From Myroides phaeus (GTDB taxonomy: Bacteria; Bacteroidota; Bacteroidia; Flavobacteriales; Flavobacteriaceae), in NCBI RefSeq assembly GCF_900099675.1, contig NZ_FNDQ01000001.1, positions 62,001 to 126,000 on the forward strand: 64,000 nt of DNA, read 5' to 3'. The notes under the pieces are model-generated. The model was not told the origin of the DNA and ran no database searches. It worked only from the letters and a program-made list of their open reading frames with translations. A program made the translations under genes and the position numbers. Below are positions 8,644 to 17,118 of the stretch, piece after piece. The first letter of the stretch is position 1. Each line of letters begins with the position of its first letter.

Positions 8644-10752
8644 ATGAAAACAATCTTAAAGATTACTGCCTTCTTGTTGGTATATGCATATATACTAACA
8701 GCGTGTGCAAAAAATGACGACTTTATTACTCCCACTACTGAATGTACAGAACCAAGTGTCGTTGCTAATAAAACAATTGATGCGCTTTACAGCAAAATAA
8801 GTGAAGGAAAAGAAGTACAGTTCTACAAAGCTGATGAAATTACTTCTGGAATAATTATCTCCAGTGATCAAGGGGGAAACTTCTACCAACAGCTAATTAT
8901 AGTTGATGAAAAAACACAAACTCCCTTGACAATCAAAGTTGATGTTAAAGGGGGATATGCTTTATACCCTGTTGGATCAAAAGTATTTATAGATTTAAAT
9001 GGTTTATATGTACAGAACAATTATGGTATGATGACTTTTGGTGGGGGAATATACACTGCTGCAAGTGGTAATAAATACCCTGATATAATTACCTCTGGTA
9101 AACTAAAGACAACTATTTATAAATCTTGTACTACATTGACTGAAAAAGACTTTGATGTGTTTATTAATGAGGTCACTATTCCACAAATACTTGAGGATAA
9201 AAAGTTAATTGGTAAACTAATTCGTATTAATAATATACAATTTGATCGATCTATTGTTGGCGAAACCTATTACGATGAAAGTGCGCCTACAAATGATCGC
9301 CAAGGATATACACTCCGTATGATGCACGATGCCGAAGGTAATAGTATTCAAGTCAGAACAGGACAATACACTAATGGTTTAAAAGATGAAATAATTGCAA
9401 AGGAAAGCGGTAGTGTCACAGGAATAATAAGTGAGTTTCAAGGGGTATTACAATTTTATCCGCGAACCATCAATGATATGAATCTAACTTTAGATCCTTT
9501 TGAAAGTGTCATTAAACCACCTACCACAAATCCTACTCCTGGTGGAAAAGAAGGTGTTAATAGTGACGGTGTCAATCAGAATACACCACATTACATTGCA
9601 AACTTCAACAATTGGTCTTCTTTTATTAAAACAACAAACAAACTCGGATTACAACGCTATGCAACTGAAGCGCAAGGAAAAGGTAAAGAGGGTAAAACAA
9701 CTCTCTCTATTAAAGGAACACCGACAGCAAATGATTATGTGTTTATAGTAGAAAATCAAACAGTAAACACGAAAGCTAAAAACATTTCTATGTATGTAAA
9801 AGGTAACACAGAGAAATCGTTGTCTTTTAATGTTTATAGAGAAGATGGCACCTATGCCGTGTTCAATCTTGCAAGTGACGAGGTTATAAAAAGTAAAGAA
9901 AAACCCTTTTATAACCGCAGTTTAAAATTACAACCTACTTCAAGAACAAACTCTGCTAATAAGAGCAATGGCTATAACGACTACGTATCTGCAATGATTG
10001 CTGCACCCGAATGGATTAAAATCACCTTAGATCTGACTAATGTTGATTACAACAAAAGCGGAAAAGGTAATCTATTTGCTTTGAAAGTTGGCTCTAAAGC
10101 GGCATACGATCTTTTAATAAGTGAAATAGTGTTAGACGAGGAAGAACACGAAGAAGAAATAATTAATGAACCTGAAGATCCGATTAATAAAGACAATTAT
10201 CTACCAACCTTGCCTAACAATGTCCAAGTAACTGAAGAACAAATCTATTTGAATTTAATAAATGAAATAGAAGCAAAAAAGACAATTAATTCAAAGTGGA
10301 TAAGTAAGTCAATAGCACAATTAGAAACTACTACTGATGCAATCCACATCATTAAAGTAGAGTATGAAAAAAACAATACTATTTTATTCACAACGCAAGG
10401 CTCACAAAAATTAAAATACAAGCAACGCCTCTCCTTTTTTATTCGAGGTAAATCAACAACAAGGGCTATAAATATAGATTTAATAATGAAAAATGGTGAT
10501 AAAAGATTATATAAACTATACTCACCGGAAGATGGAGAAAATATTATTATAATAGAGCAACTAAAGGGTACAAATAACTACAATCACTTTAACATTGACA
10601 CACAAGGACAATGGTTAAAAGTTTCAATAGACATTTCTGATATAGAAACAACAAAAGATAAAGATGTCTTAACACTGAGATTAGGAGGAACAACTAAGGC
10701 TGTACCATTTAATAAATGGGATCTTGAAATAAGTAGTTTCTTTCTGGAATGA
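8644..10752 (+). CDS. DUF5689 surface lipoprotein (copy 2) with a divergent C-terminal module
   Basis: The 702-residue lipoprotein has Cys21 after I-L-T-A. The DUF5689 domain (about 30-280) and the first module (beginning near GVNSDGVNQNTPHYIANF) match copy 1 closely, while the last module (about 515-702) is strongly diverged: it has lost the T-Y-V-A-N-F start and the Gly/Pro linkers, has an acidic linker (E-E-H-E-E-E), and keeps only the F-F-I-R-G-K core and the closing WLKVSIDIS strand. The C-terminal module is therefore the fastest-changing part and a candidate specificity region. It converges on atpG, sharing the hairpin at 10807-10839. Confidence 0.85.
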   Translation: MKTILKITAFLLVYAYILTACAKNDDFITPTTECTEPSVVANKTIDALYSKISEGKEVQFYKADEITSGIIISSDQGGNFYQQLIIVDEKTQTPLTIKVDVKGGYALYPVGSKVFIDLNGLYVQNNYGMMTFGGGIYTAASGNKYPDIITSGKLKTTIYKSCTTLTEKDFDVFINEVTIPQILEDKKLIGKLIRINNIQFDRSIVGETYYDESAPTNDRQGYTLRMMHDAEGNSIQVRTGQYTNGLKDEIIAKESGSVTGIISEFQGVLQFYPRTINDMNLTLDPFESVIKPPTTNPTPGGKEGVNSDGVNQNTPHYIANFNNWSSFIKTTNKLGLQRYATEAQGKGKEGKTTLSIKGTPTANDYVFIVENQTVNTKAKNISMYVKGNTEKSLSFNVYREDGTYAVFNLASDEVIKSKEKPFYNRSLKLQPTSRTNSANKSNGYNDYVSAMIAAPEWIKITLDLTNVDYNKSGKGNLFALKVGSKAAYDLLISEIVLDEEEHEEEIINEPEDPINKDNYLPTLPNNVQVTEEQIYLNLINEIEAKKTINSKWISKSIAQLETTTDAIHIIKVEYEKNNTILFTTQGSQKLKYKQRLSFFIRGKSTTRAINIDLIMKNGDKRLYKLYSPEDGENIIIIEQLKGTNNYNHFNIDTQGQWLKVSIDISDIETTKDKDVLTLRLGGTTKAVPFNKWDLEISSFFLE

Positions 10753-10806
10753 AATGCCATATGTCAACTTACTAATTACAGTAGTCATTAGAATACACAG
10801 GCACAT

Positions 10807-10839
10807 AAAAAAGGCTTCAATTTTCATTGAAGCCTTTTT
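10807..10839. terminator. Bidirectional terminator between the DUF5689 gene and atpG
   Basis: Arms AAGGCTTCAA (10811-10820) and TTGAAGCCTT (10827-10836) enclose a six-base loop, with A residues on the left and T residues on the right. It can therefore stop transcription from both converging operons. Confidence 0.85.
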
Positions 10840-10857
10840 AATAAGTATAATATTAGA

Positions 10858-11718
10858 TTAGTTGTTTAATGCCTCTGCACCACCAACAATTTCTAAGATT
10901 TCATTTGTAATAGCAGCCTGACGAGCTTTGTTATAAGAAAGTTTAAGAGCATCTCTTAATTCTTGAGCATTATCGGTTGCTTTATGCATTGCTGTCATAC
11001 GAGCTCCATGTTCAGAAGCTACAGAATCAGCAACAGATTTAAATAATTGAGTCTTTAAAGATAAAGGAATTAAAGTACTTAAAATCTCTTCTTTTGAAGG
11101 CTCATAAATATAATCAGACGTTACATTTTCATTTGTTTCAATTGGCAATAATGGCAAGAACTGCTCAGTAACAACGATTTGCGTAGCCGCGTTTTTAAAT
11201 TGATTATATACGATTTGAATAGAATCATATTTTTCTTGAACAAAAGCATCCATCATTTCTTCAGCAATAACAGAACTGTTCTCGAAATCTAATTGATCAT
11301 ATAAATCACTTCTATTATCAATAACGTTGAACGTTTTACGCAATACATCATGACCCTTTTTACCAATTGTCAGAATATCAACATTAGCATCTTTATAGAT
11401 AGTACTTTTAAGCGCATTAATCTGCTTAATAACATAAGCATTAAATCCACCACAAAGACCTCTATTTGATGTGATAACTACTATAAGTACGTTTTTAATA
11501 TCTCTTTCTCGAGAATATACTCCTGAATTATCACCCTCCAAAGTTGCACTAACATTTTGAATCAATTCAGTCAACTTTTCTGAATATGGACGCATTGCCA
11601 TGATAGTATCAGTTGCCTTTTTTAATTTAGCAGCAGATACCATTTTCATTGCAGAAGTAATCTGCATAGTTGATCCGATTGATGAAATCCTATTACGTAT
11701 TTCCTTAAGGTTTGCCAT
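10858..11718 (-). CDS. atpG: F-type ATP synthase gamma subunit
   Basis: The 286-residue protein is the central shaft of F1. It begins M-A-N-L-K-E-I-R-N-R-I and contains TSAMKMVSAAKL near the N-terminus and S-E-H-G-A-R-M-T-A-M in the C-terminal helix, both hallmarks of the family. It is the last gene of the long minus-strand atp operon; a 12-bp hairpin separates it from atpA upstream. Length is normal for the family. Confidence 0.97.
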   Translation of the reverse strand: MANLKEIRNRISSIGSTMQITSAMKMVSAAKLKKATDTIMAMRPYSEKLTELIQNVSATLEGDNSGVYSRERDIKNVLIVVITSNRGLCGGFNAYVIKQINALKSTIYKDANVDILTIGKKGHDVLRKTFNVIDNRSDLYDQLDFENSSVIAEEMMDAFVQEKYDSIQIVYNQFKNAATQIVVTEQFLPLLPIETNENVTSDYIYEPSKEEILSTLIPLSLKTQLFKSVADSVASEHGARMTAMHKATDNAQELRDALKLSYNKARQAAITNEILEIVGGAEALNN

Positions 11719-11740
11719 TGTAAATTGTATATAAAACTAC

Positions 11741-11769
11741 CAACAAGTAAAACTTTCTTTTACTTGTTG
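11741..11769 (-). promoter_or_regulatory. Intercistronic hairpin atpA-atpG
   Basis: Perfect 12-bp arms CAACAAGTAAAA (11741-11752) and TTTTACTTGTTG (11758-11769) enclose a five-base loop between the two genes. In the direction of transcription it is not followed by a U-run, so it looks like an RNA processing or stability element rather than a terminator. Confidence 0.6.
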
Positions 11770-11783
11770 ATAGATATAATTTT

Positions 11784-13358
11784 TTAATATTTTGCAGAAA
11801 CTTCTTTAGCTACTTTTTCAAGTACTCCTGTAAGTTCATCATTAAACTTACCAGCTTTTAATTGATTTAAAACATCTCTATGACGAGAGTTTAAAGCCTC
11901 TAAGTACTCTTTTTCAAATTCTTTCACTTTAGAAACAGGAACGTTTCTTAAAAGGTTTTTAGAACCTGCATAGATAATTGCAACTTGATCTTCAACTGTA
12001 TATGGATCATTTACAGCTTGTTTTAAGATCTCTACGTTACGTTGTCCTTTAGAGATAACGTTCATAGTAGCAGCATCTAAATCAGAACCAAACTTAGCAA
12101 AAGCTTCCAATTCACGGAATTGAGCTTGGTCCAGTTTTAAAGTACCAGCTACTTTTTTCATTGATTTAATTTGAGCAGAACCTCCAACACGAGATACAGA
12201 AATACCAACGTTAATAGCAGGACGAACACCAGAGTTGAATAAATCAGATTCTAAGAAAATCTGTCCATCAGTAATAGAAATTACGTTAGTTGGAATATAT
12301 GCAGAAACGTCACCAGCTTGAGTTTCGATAATAGGTAAAGCAGTTAAAGAACCACCCCCTTTAACGAAAGGTTTAATAGATTCTGGTAAATCGTTCATGT
12401 TCTTAGCGATTTCATCATCACCAATAACACGTGCAGCACGCTCTAATAATCTTGAGTGTAAATAGAAAACGTCACCAGGGTACGCCTCACGTCCTGGTGG
12501 ACGACGTAAAATTAATGACATCTCACGGTAAGCAACAGCTTGCTTAGATAAATCATCATAAATGATTAATGCAGGACGTCCTGTGTCACGGAAATACTCA
12601 CCAATCGCAGCACCAGCCATTGCAGCGTAAACTTGCATTGGAGCAGGATCAGAAGCATTTGCAGCAACGATAATTGAATAATCCATTGCACCTTTATCTT
12701 CTAAAGTTTTTGCAATTCCTGCAACAGTAGAAGCTTTTTGTCCAATAGCTACATAAATACAGTATACTGGTTGCCCAGCATCATAAAATTCTTTTTGATT
12801 CAAAATGGTATCAATACATACAGTAGTTTTACCAGTTTGACGGTCACCAATAACTAACTCACGTTGTCCACGTCCAATTGGAATCATGGCATCAACAGAT
12901 TTAATACCTGTTTGTAATGGTTCAGTAACTGGTTGACGATAAATAACCCCAGGAGCTTTTCTCTCAAGTGGCATTTCATATAAATCACCTTCGATAGCAC
13001 CTTTACCATCAATTGGTAATCCTAAAGTATTAACAACACGACCTACCATTTTCTCTCCAACTTTCAATGAAGCGATACGACCTGTTCTTTTTACAGTAGA
13101 ACCTTCTTTAATACCAACAGCAGCTCCTAATAATACAATACCAACATTGTCTTGTTCAAGGTTTTGTACCATAGCTTCTAGTCCATTGTCAAATACAACA
13201 AGCTCCCCGTATTCTGCATTTGTTAACCCGTAAACACGAGCAACACCATCTCCTACTTCTAATACAGTTCCAACTTCCTCTAAAGAAGCTGCAGAGCTAA
13301 ATCCAGATAACTGTTTCTTTAAAATCGCTGATATTTCAGCTGGTTTAATTTCCGCCAT
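11784..13358 (-). CDS. atpA: F-type ATP synthase alpha subunit
   Basis: The 524-residue protein has the Walker A motif GDRQTGKT at 171-178, the alpha-subunit signature [14 protein letters not shown], and the usual N-terminal beta-barrel. It is the non-catalytic nucleotide-binding subunit of F1. The catalytic beta subunit (atpD) and epsilon (atpC) are not in this cluster and must be encoded elsewhere, as is usual in Flavobacteriia. Confidence 0.98.
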   Translation of the reverse strand: MAEIKPAEISAILKKQLSGFSSAASLEEVGTVLEVGDGVARVYGLTNAEYGELVVFDNGLEAMVQNLEQDNVGIVLLGAAVGIKEGSTVKRTGRIASLKVGEKMVGRVVNTLGLPIDGKGAIEGDLYEMPLERKAPGVIYRQPVTEPLQTGIKSVDAMIPIGRGQRELVIGDRQTGKTTVCIDTILNQKEFYDAGQPVYCIYVAIGQKASTVAGIAKTLEDKGAMDYSIIVAANASDPAPMQVYAAMAGAAIGEYFRDTGRPALIIYDDLSKQAVAYREMSLILRRPPGREAYPGDVFYLHSRLLERAARVIGDDEIAKNMNDLPESIKPFVKGGGSLTALPIIETQAGDVSAYIPTNVISITDGQIFLESDLFNSGVRPAINVGISVSRVGGSAQIKSMKKVAGTLKLDQAQFRELEAFAKFGSDLDAATMNVISKGQRNVEILKQAVNDPYTVEDQVAIIYAGSKNLLRNVPVSKVKEFEKEYLEALNSRHRDVLNQLKAGKFNDELTGVLEKVAKEVSAKY

Positions 13359-13375
13359 TTTTATCTATGTTTATA

Positions 13376-13389
13376 CACGAACATTCGTG
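13376..13389 (-). promoter_or_regulatory. Small intercistronic hairpin atpH-atpA
   Basis: CACGAA-CA-TTCGTG is a perfect six-base dyad in the 41-base gap between atpH and atpA. It has no U-run and could be an mRNA processing or translation-control element. Confidence 0.4.
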
Positions 13390-13399
13390 CGGTGATTTT

Positions 13400-13936
13400 T
13401 TAATTAATTAATTCTCTTTTTAAAACTTGTAATTGATTCGCAACTGAAGCATTATATTGCTTATCTCCAATTCTAAGGATGAATCCTCCTAAAATAGCAG
13501 AATCAACTTCATTAGTTAAAATAATTTCTTTTGCTGGAGTTAAGCTTTGAACTTTAGATAAAACTTTTTTCTCTAATACTTCGTCCATAGGAACAGCAGT
13601 TGTAACAACCACTTTTATTATTCCTTTCAAAACATCGTATTGTTTTTGGAACTCAACAGTAATAGCTTCTAAAATTTCGAATCTACTATTTGTTTTAAGT
13701 AACTTAAACAATTCTTTCGTTACCTCAGATACTGAAGCAAACACTTCGTTTAAAGCGTTGAATTTAATCTCATCATTTACAATTGGATTGTTTAGAAAAA
13801 CTTTCAATTCTTCACTTTGAGATATAGAATTAGAGATTAAGATCATATCACTATTAATAGCTTCTGAATTTCCCTTTTCACAAGAAATCTCTAGCATTGC
13901 TTTTGCATATCTTGCAGCTGCTCTAGTGCCTACCAT
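13400..13936 (-). CDS. atpH: F-type ATP synthase delta subunit
   Basis: The 178-residue peripheral-stalk protein connects F1 to the b subunits. It starts with the typical helix R-A-A-A-R-Y-A-K-A-M-L-E and ends with the family motif LGGFILRIGDKQYNASV. Gene order (after atpF, before atpA) is the standard one, with only 12 bases between atpF and atpH. Confidence 0.95.
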   Translation of the reverse strand: MVGTRAAARYAKAMLEISCEKGNSEAINSDMILISNSISQSEELKVFLNNPIVNDEIKFNALNEVFASVSEVTKELFKLLKTNSRFEILEAITVEFQKQYDVLKGIIKVVVTTAVPMDEVLEKKVLSKVQSLTPAKEIILTNEVDSAILGGFILRIGDKQYNASVANQLQVLKRELIN

Positions 13937-13948
13937 AATGATCTTTTA

Positions 13949-14449
13949 TTAGTTTAATTTAACATCGTCTAACATTTTCTCAACCAATGCAGTTTGAGCT
14001 TCTTTGTTAGCTAATTGTTCTTTCAATAATTTTTCAGCGATTTCAATTGAAATTGAAGCAAATTGGTTTTTCAAGTCTACTACTGCTGCAGCTTTTTCAC
14101 TTGCAATTACAGCTTTAGCTTGAGAAATCATTTTCTCTCCTTGTGCTTCACCTTCAGCTTTAGCATCAGCAAGCATCTTTTCTTTTATCTCGCGAGCTTC
14201 TTTAATTAAAGAATCACGTTCTACACGTGCTTCAGCTAATAACTTTTCGTTATCTGCTTTTAAATTAGCCATTTCTCTTTTAGCGTTTTCTGCAGCTGCT
14301 AATGCATCAGCGATACCCTCTTCACGAGCCTCTAAAGCATTTACAATTGGTTTCCACGCGAATTTTCCTAAGACTACAATTAACACAACTAAGATGATTA
14401 ATTGCCAGAAAAATAATCCAAAACTGAAATCGTTAATTAACTTATCCAT
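13949..14449 (-). CDS. atpF: F-type ATP synthase b subunit
   Basis: At 166 residues it has one N-terminal membrane helix (about 8-28, FGLFFWQLIILVVLIVVLG) followed by the F-A-W-K-P-I motif and a long charged coiled coil rich in Ala, Glu and Lys. This is the membrane-anchored stator stalk. It lies between atpE and atpH in the operon. Confidence 0.96.
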   Translation of the reverse strand: MDKLINDFSFGLFFWQLIILVVLIVVLGKFAWKPIVNALEAREEGIADALAAAENAKREMANLKADNEKLLAEARVERDSLIKEAREIKEKMLADAKAEGEAQGEKMISQAKAVIASEKAAAVVDLKNQFASISIEIAEKLLKEQLANKEAQTALVEKMLDDVKLN

Positions 14450-14493
14450 TATCTAAAATTATACTTTTTAATACCTATTTTGTTTAATTAAGA

Positions 14494-14526
14494 AGTTTAT
14501 CTGCAACCAACCGTCGCAGATAAACT
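14494..14526 (-). promoter_or_regulatory. Strong intercistronic hairpin downstream of atpE
   Basis: Perfect 11-bp arms AGTTTATCTGC (14494-14504) and GCAGATAAACT (14516-14526) enclose an 11-base loop in the 94-base gap between atpE and atpF. No U-run follows on the transcribed strand. The position just 3' of the c-subunit gene, whose product is needed in many copies, fits a 3' protective structure after mRNA cleavage (inference). Confidence 0.6.
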
Positions 14527-14543
14527 CTTTTAATTGTCTTGGA

Positions 14544-14756
<213 letters not shown>

Positions 14757-14793
14757 TTAAACAAATTTATTTTTATTCTACTTTTTCTATTGA

Positions 14794-15957
14794 TTAATGT
14801 GCTTCATCATGCTCGTGCTCTTGCACTGCCATTCCAATGAATAAAGATGATAACATTGTAAAGATGAAAGCTTGTAAGAAAGCTACTAAGATCTCTAATA
14901 CAACTAAGAAAGTTGATAAAAAGAATCCGATTGAAGTTGCTCCTACTGTTCCTAAAGCTTCTTTCATCACAAAAATAATAGCAATTAATCCAAATACTAC
15001 TGAGTGACCAGCCGTAATGTTTGCAAATAAACGAACCATTAATGAGAAAGGTTTAATCAATGCTCCTAATACTTCGATTGGTGCTAACATAATTTTCATT
15101 GGAACTGGTACTCCTGGCATCCAGAACATATGTTTCCAATAATCTTTGTTTGCTGAGAACTGCGTAATAATAAATGTTACGATTGCTAAACATGCTGTAA
15201 CTGAAATACTACCAGTAACGTTAAAACCAAGTGGTGTTAACCCTAATAAGTTCAAGATAAAAATCAAAAAGAATACTGTTAACAAGAACGGCATAAACTT
15301 TTTGTATTTAGCTTTTCCAATATTAGGCATAGCCATTTCGTCACGAACATAAATTACTAATGGTTCAAGTACTCTTGAGAATCCTTTAGGTAAGTTATTT
15401 GGACCTTTTTTGTACGTTTTAGCCAATCCTAAAAACATTACAAAAATTAATATTGTAGTAAAAAATAATGATGCTACGTTTTTAGTGATAGAAAAATCCC
15501 AAGGCTTCTCATTTACAGGATGATGTGTTTCATCGTAAGTGATTGTTCCTTCAGCATCAGTTTTGTAGATTTTCCCGTGATAAAGCTTATAAAACTCTCC
15601 GTCTTTTTCAACTACTTTGTTTCCGTAATCAAATTCAGAAGACATAAAGATTTTAAGTCCATTATCAAATAAAATTACTGGTAGTGAAAAACCGTAATTT
15701 TTTCCTGTTTCTTCATCAGAGAAGAAAATAAACGAATAATCATCTGCTAAGTGATGTTGAATATGCTCATTCACTTTCTCTTGTTGAGTTTTTTCAACAG
15801 CATGCTCTTCGCTGCTTAAAGTGTCTTCAACAGATTGCTCAGTTTGTTGGATAGATTCTCCAAGTTCTTGAGTAGTCGTTTGTGCGTGTGAAAATACCGA
15901 CGTTGCTGTAAAAATAACAGCTGCTAATAAATTCAGTGATGTCTTCAGAGTCACCAT
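14794..15957 (-). CDS. atpB: F-type ATP synthase a subunit with secreted N-terminal extension
   Basis: At 387 residues it is more than 100 longer than the E. coli a subunit (271). The extra N-terminus starts with a signal peptide (1-25, ending S-H-A-Q), then an acidic, Glu/Gln-rich stretch and a folded-looking segment before the first core membrane helix near residue 160. The catalytic Arg lies in KPFSLMVRLFANITAGH. Extended a subunits are usual in Bacteroidota; the role of the extension is unknown. The C-terminus is H-E-H-D-E-A-H, a His/Asp-rich tail. Confidence 0.95.
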   Translation of the reverse strand: MVTLKTSLNLLAAVIFTATSVFSHAQTTTQELGESIQQTEQSVEDTLSSEEHAVEKTQQEKVNEHIQHHLADDYSFIFFSDEETGKNYGFSLPVILFDNGLKIFMSSEFDYGNKVVEKDGEFYKLYHGKIYKTDAEGTITYDETHHPVNEKPWDFSITKNVASLFFTTILIFVMFLGLAKTYKKGPNNLPKGFSRVLEPLVIYVRDEMAMPNIGKAKYKKFMPFLLTVFFLIFILNLLGLTPLGFNVTGSISVTACLAIVTFIITQFSANKDYWKHMFWMPGVPVPMKIMLAPIEVLGALIKPFSLMVRLFANITAGHSVVFGLIAIIFVMKEALGTVGATSIGFFLSTFLVVLEILVAFLQAFIFTMLSSLFIGMAVQEHEHDEAH

Positions 15958-15998
15958 ACCTTAACTTCTTGAATATTTGTGGTTCTTAAAATTTTGTG

Positions 15999-16006
15999 CA
16001 AAAGTA
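15999..16006 (-). promoter_or_regulatory. Possible internal promoter before atpB
   Basis: On the minus strand this reads TACTTTTG, matching TAnnTTTG, about 42 bases before the atpB start in the 106-base gap after the upstream membrane protein gene. No matching TTG was found upstream, so it is a weak call; it could let the core atp genes be transcribed independently of porW and bactofilin. Confidence 0.4.
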
Positions 16007-16063
16007 CAATAAATCTTAGATAATCATACCTTCTTGCGAAACTTTTTTTTATTAACTTTTTGG

Positions 16064-16462
16064 TTAGCTAACCTTCTTGTTTAAAATACTATACCCTATG
16101 AATGCGTCTCCAGCCAAGTAAATCAACACTATTAAGAGAAAATTATACTTAAAAATCTCATCAACTTGTTCACTATCTAATCCAGTTCTTGCAAACAGAT
16201 AACTTGCGAACAAACGCAGTGTAATCAAGCCTAGGAATACATAACCTAAATTATTTGGCATACTATTTTTGATTCCTACTAAGGCAAATAAACTCGCTAT
16301 TGAGAAAATATATTCGAAGCCATAAAAACTCACTAAAGAGTATCCTAAACTTTGAAAAGATTCTCCAAAATTTGTAAAAGAGAAAATCGCAAAGTGCAAT
16401 CCAAAACAGATTAAAAGCACAATACTTAGCTTGACACCAGTACTTAGTATTCCTTTGTCCAT
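16064..16462 (-). CDS. Small four-helix membrane protein of the atp operon (DUF6168-like)
   Basis: The 132-residue protein has four predicted membrane segments (about 9-31, 42-64, 71-91 and 105-127). It overlaps the upstream atpZ-like gene by one base, so translation is coupled, and it occupies the place of AtpI-type assembly factors between atpZ and atpB. I believe it belongs to the flavobacterial DUF6168 group, but that is from memory of operon order. A role in c-ring assembly or Mg2+ supply would be an inference by position. Confidence 0.7.
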   Translation of the reverse strand: MDKGILSTGVKLSIVLLICFGLHFAIFSFTNFGESFQSLGYSLVSFYGFEYIFSIASLFALVGIKNSMPNNLGYVFLGLITLRLFASYLFARTGLDSEQVDEIFKYNFLLIVLIYLAGDAFIGYSILNKKVS

Positions 16463-16677
16463 TAATTTTTATTTATTTTATTTACTTGTTTTATTACTTG
16501 GTACAAAGCTACTCCTACTCCTAATAAAGTACAAATTTTATTTGCCACCCCATCTGGAAAAGAATATTTTTCATCTAACCAGGTGCCAAATATATGAAAC
16601 AAATAAATAGTAATTCCCATTTGAAATGGCATTGTAATCAAACTTAACCATTTATTTGGTCCTAAATTCTTACTCAC
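16462..16677 (-). CDS. AtpZ/AtpI-family protein
   Basis: The 71-residue protein has two membrane segments (about 9-29 and 45-63) with G-I-T-I-Y-L-F-H-I-F-G-T-W-L-D-E-K between them, the pattern of AtpZ/AtpI accessory proteins found at the head of F-ATPase operons. Its start overlaps the end of the bactofilin gene by eight bases and its end overlaps the next gene by one, showing tight translational coupling. Confidence 0.8.
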   Translation of the reverse strand: MSKNLGPNKWLSLITMPFQMGITIYLFHIFGTWLDEKYSFPDGVANKICTLLGVGVALYQVIKQVNKINKN

Positions 16678-17089
16678 CTTTACTTACTTTCTTCTTTGAT
16701 TCGTCTTTTTCATCTTTTTTACCCAGCGTTCCAACGGCATTACTCATATCACATTTTGCTTCCACAACTGCCCCTGGGGTAACAGATAATCGACCCACAA
16801 ACAAATCTCCTTTTATAGTAGCTGACTCTGTAATATGAAGTAAATCATTCACGAGCATCTTGCCCTCAACAAACCCTTCAATATCAGCATTATCACACTC
16901 TATATTGCCATAAACCTGAGCTTTAGGTCCTACAACAACCCTTCCTTTTACTTTTAAATTACCATATAAAACCCCATCTAAACGAAGATCAGTTATAGAT
17001 TCTATATCTCCCTTAATAATAGTTTCTTCTATAATTCTATTTGTTCTACCTAATTGATCTATAGAACCATTTTTTGTTTTTTGAAACAT
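16670..17089 (-). CDS. Bactofilin (polymer-forming cytoskeletal protein)
   Basis: The 139-residue protein is built around a right-handed beta-helix with regular hydrophobic/Gly repeats (GDIESITDLRLDGVLYGNLK, RVVVGPKAQVYGNIE, ATIKGDLFVGRLSV), flanked by short polar tails, the classic bactofilin layout. Bactofilins polymerise at the membrane and position cell-wall or motility machinery. It follows porW/sprE by 29 bases and overlaps the atpZ-like gene. Confidence 0.9.
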   Translation of the reverse strand: MFQKTKNGSIDQLGRTNRIIEETIIKGDIESITDLRLDGVLYGNLKVKGRVVVGPKAQVYGNIECDNADIEGFVEGKMLVNDLLHITESATIKGDLFVGRLSVTPGAVVEAKCDMSNAVGTLGKKDEKDESKKKVSKGE

Positions 17090-17118
17090 AATACTACTCT
17101 TTTTAAATTCCTGTTGGT

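Noticed and set aside
16062..16073. GGTTAGCTAACC palindrome at the end of the small atp-operon membrane gene
   Set aside because: It overlaps the stop codon, is short, and no functional context supports an operator.
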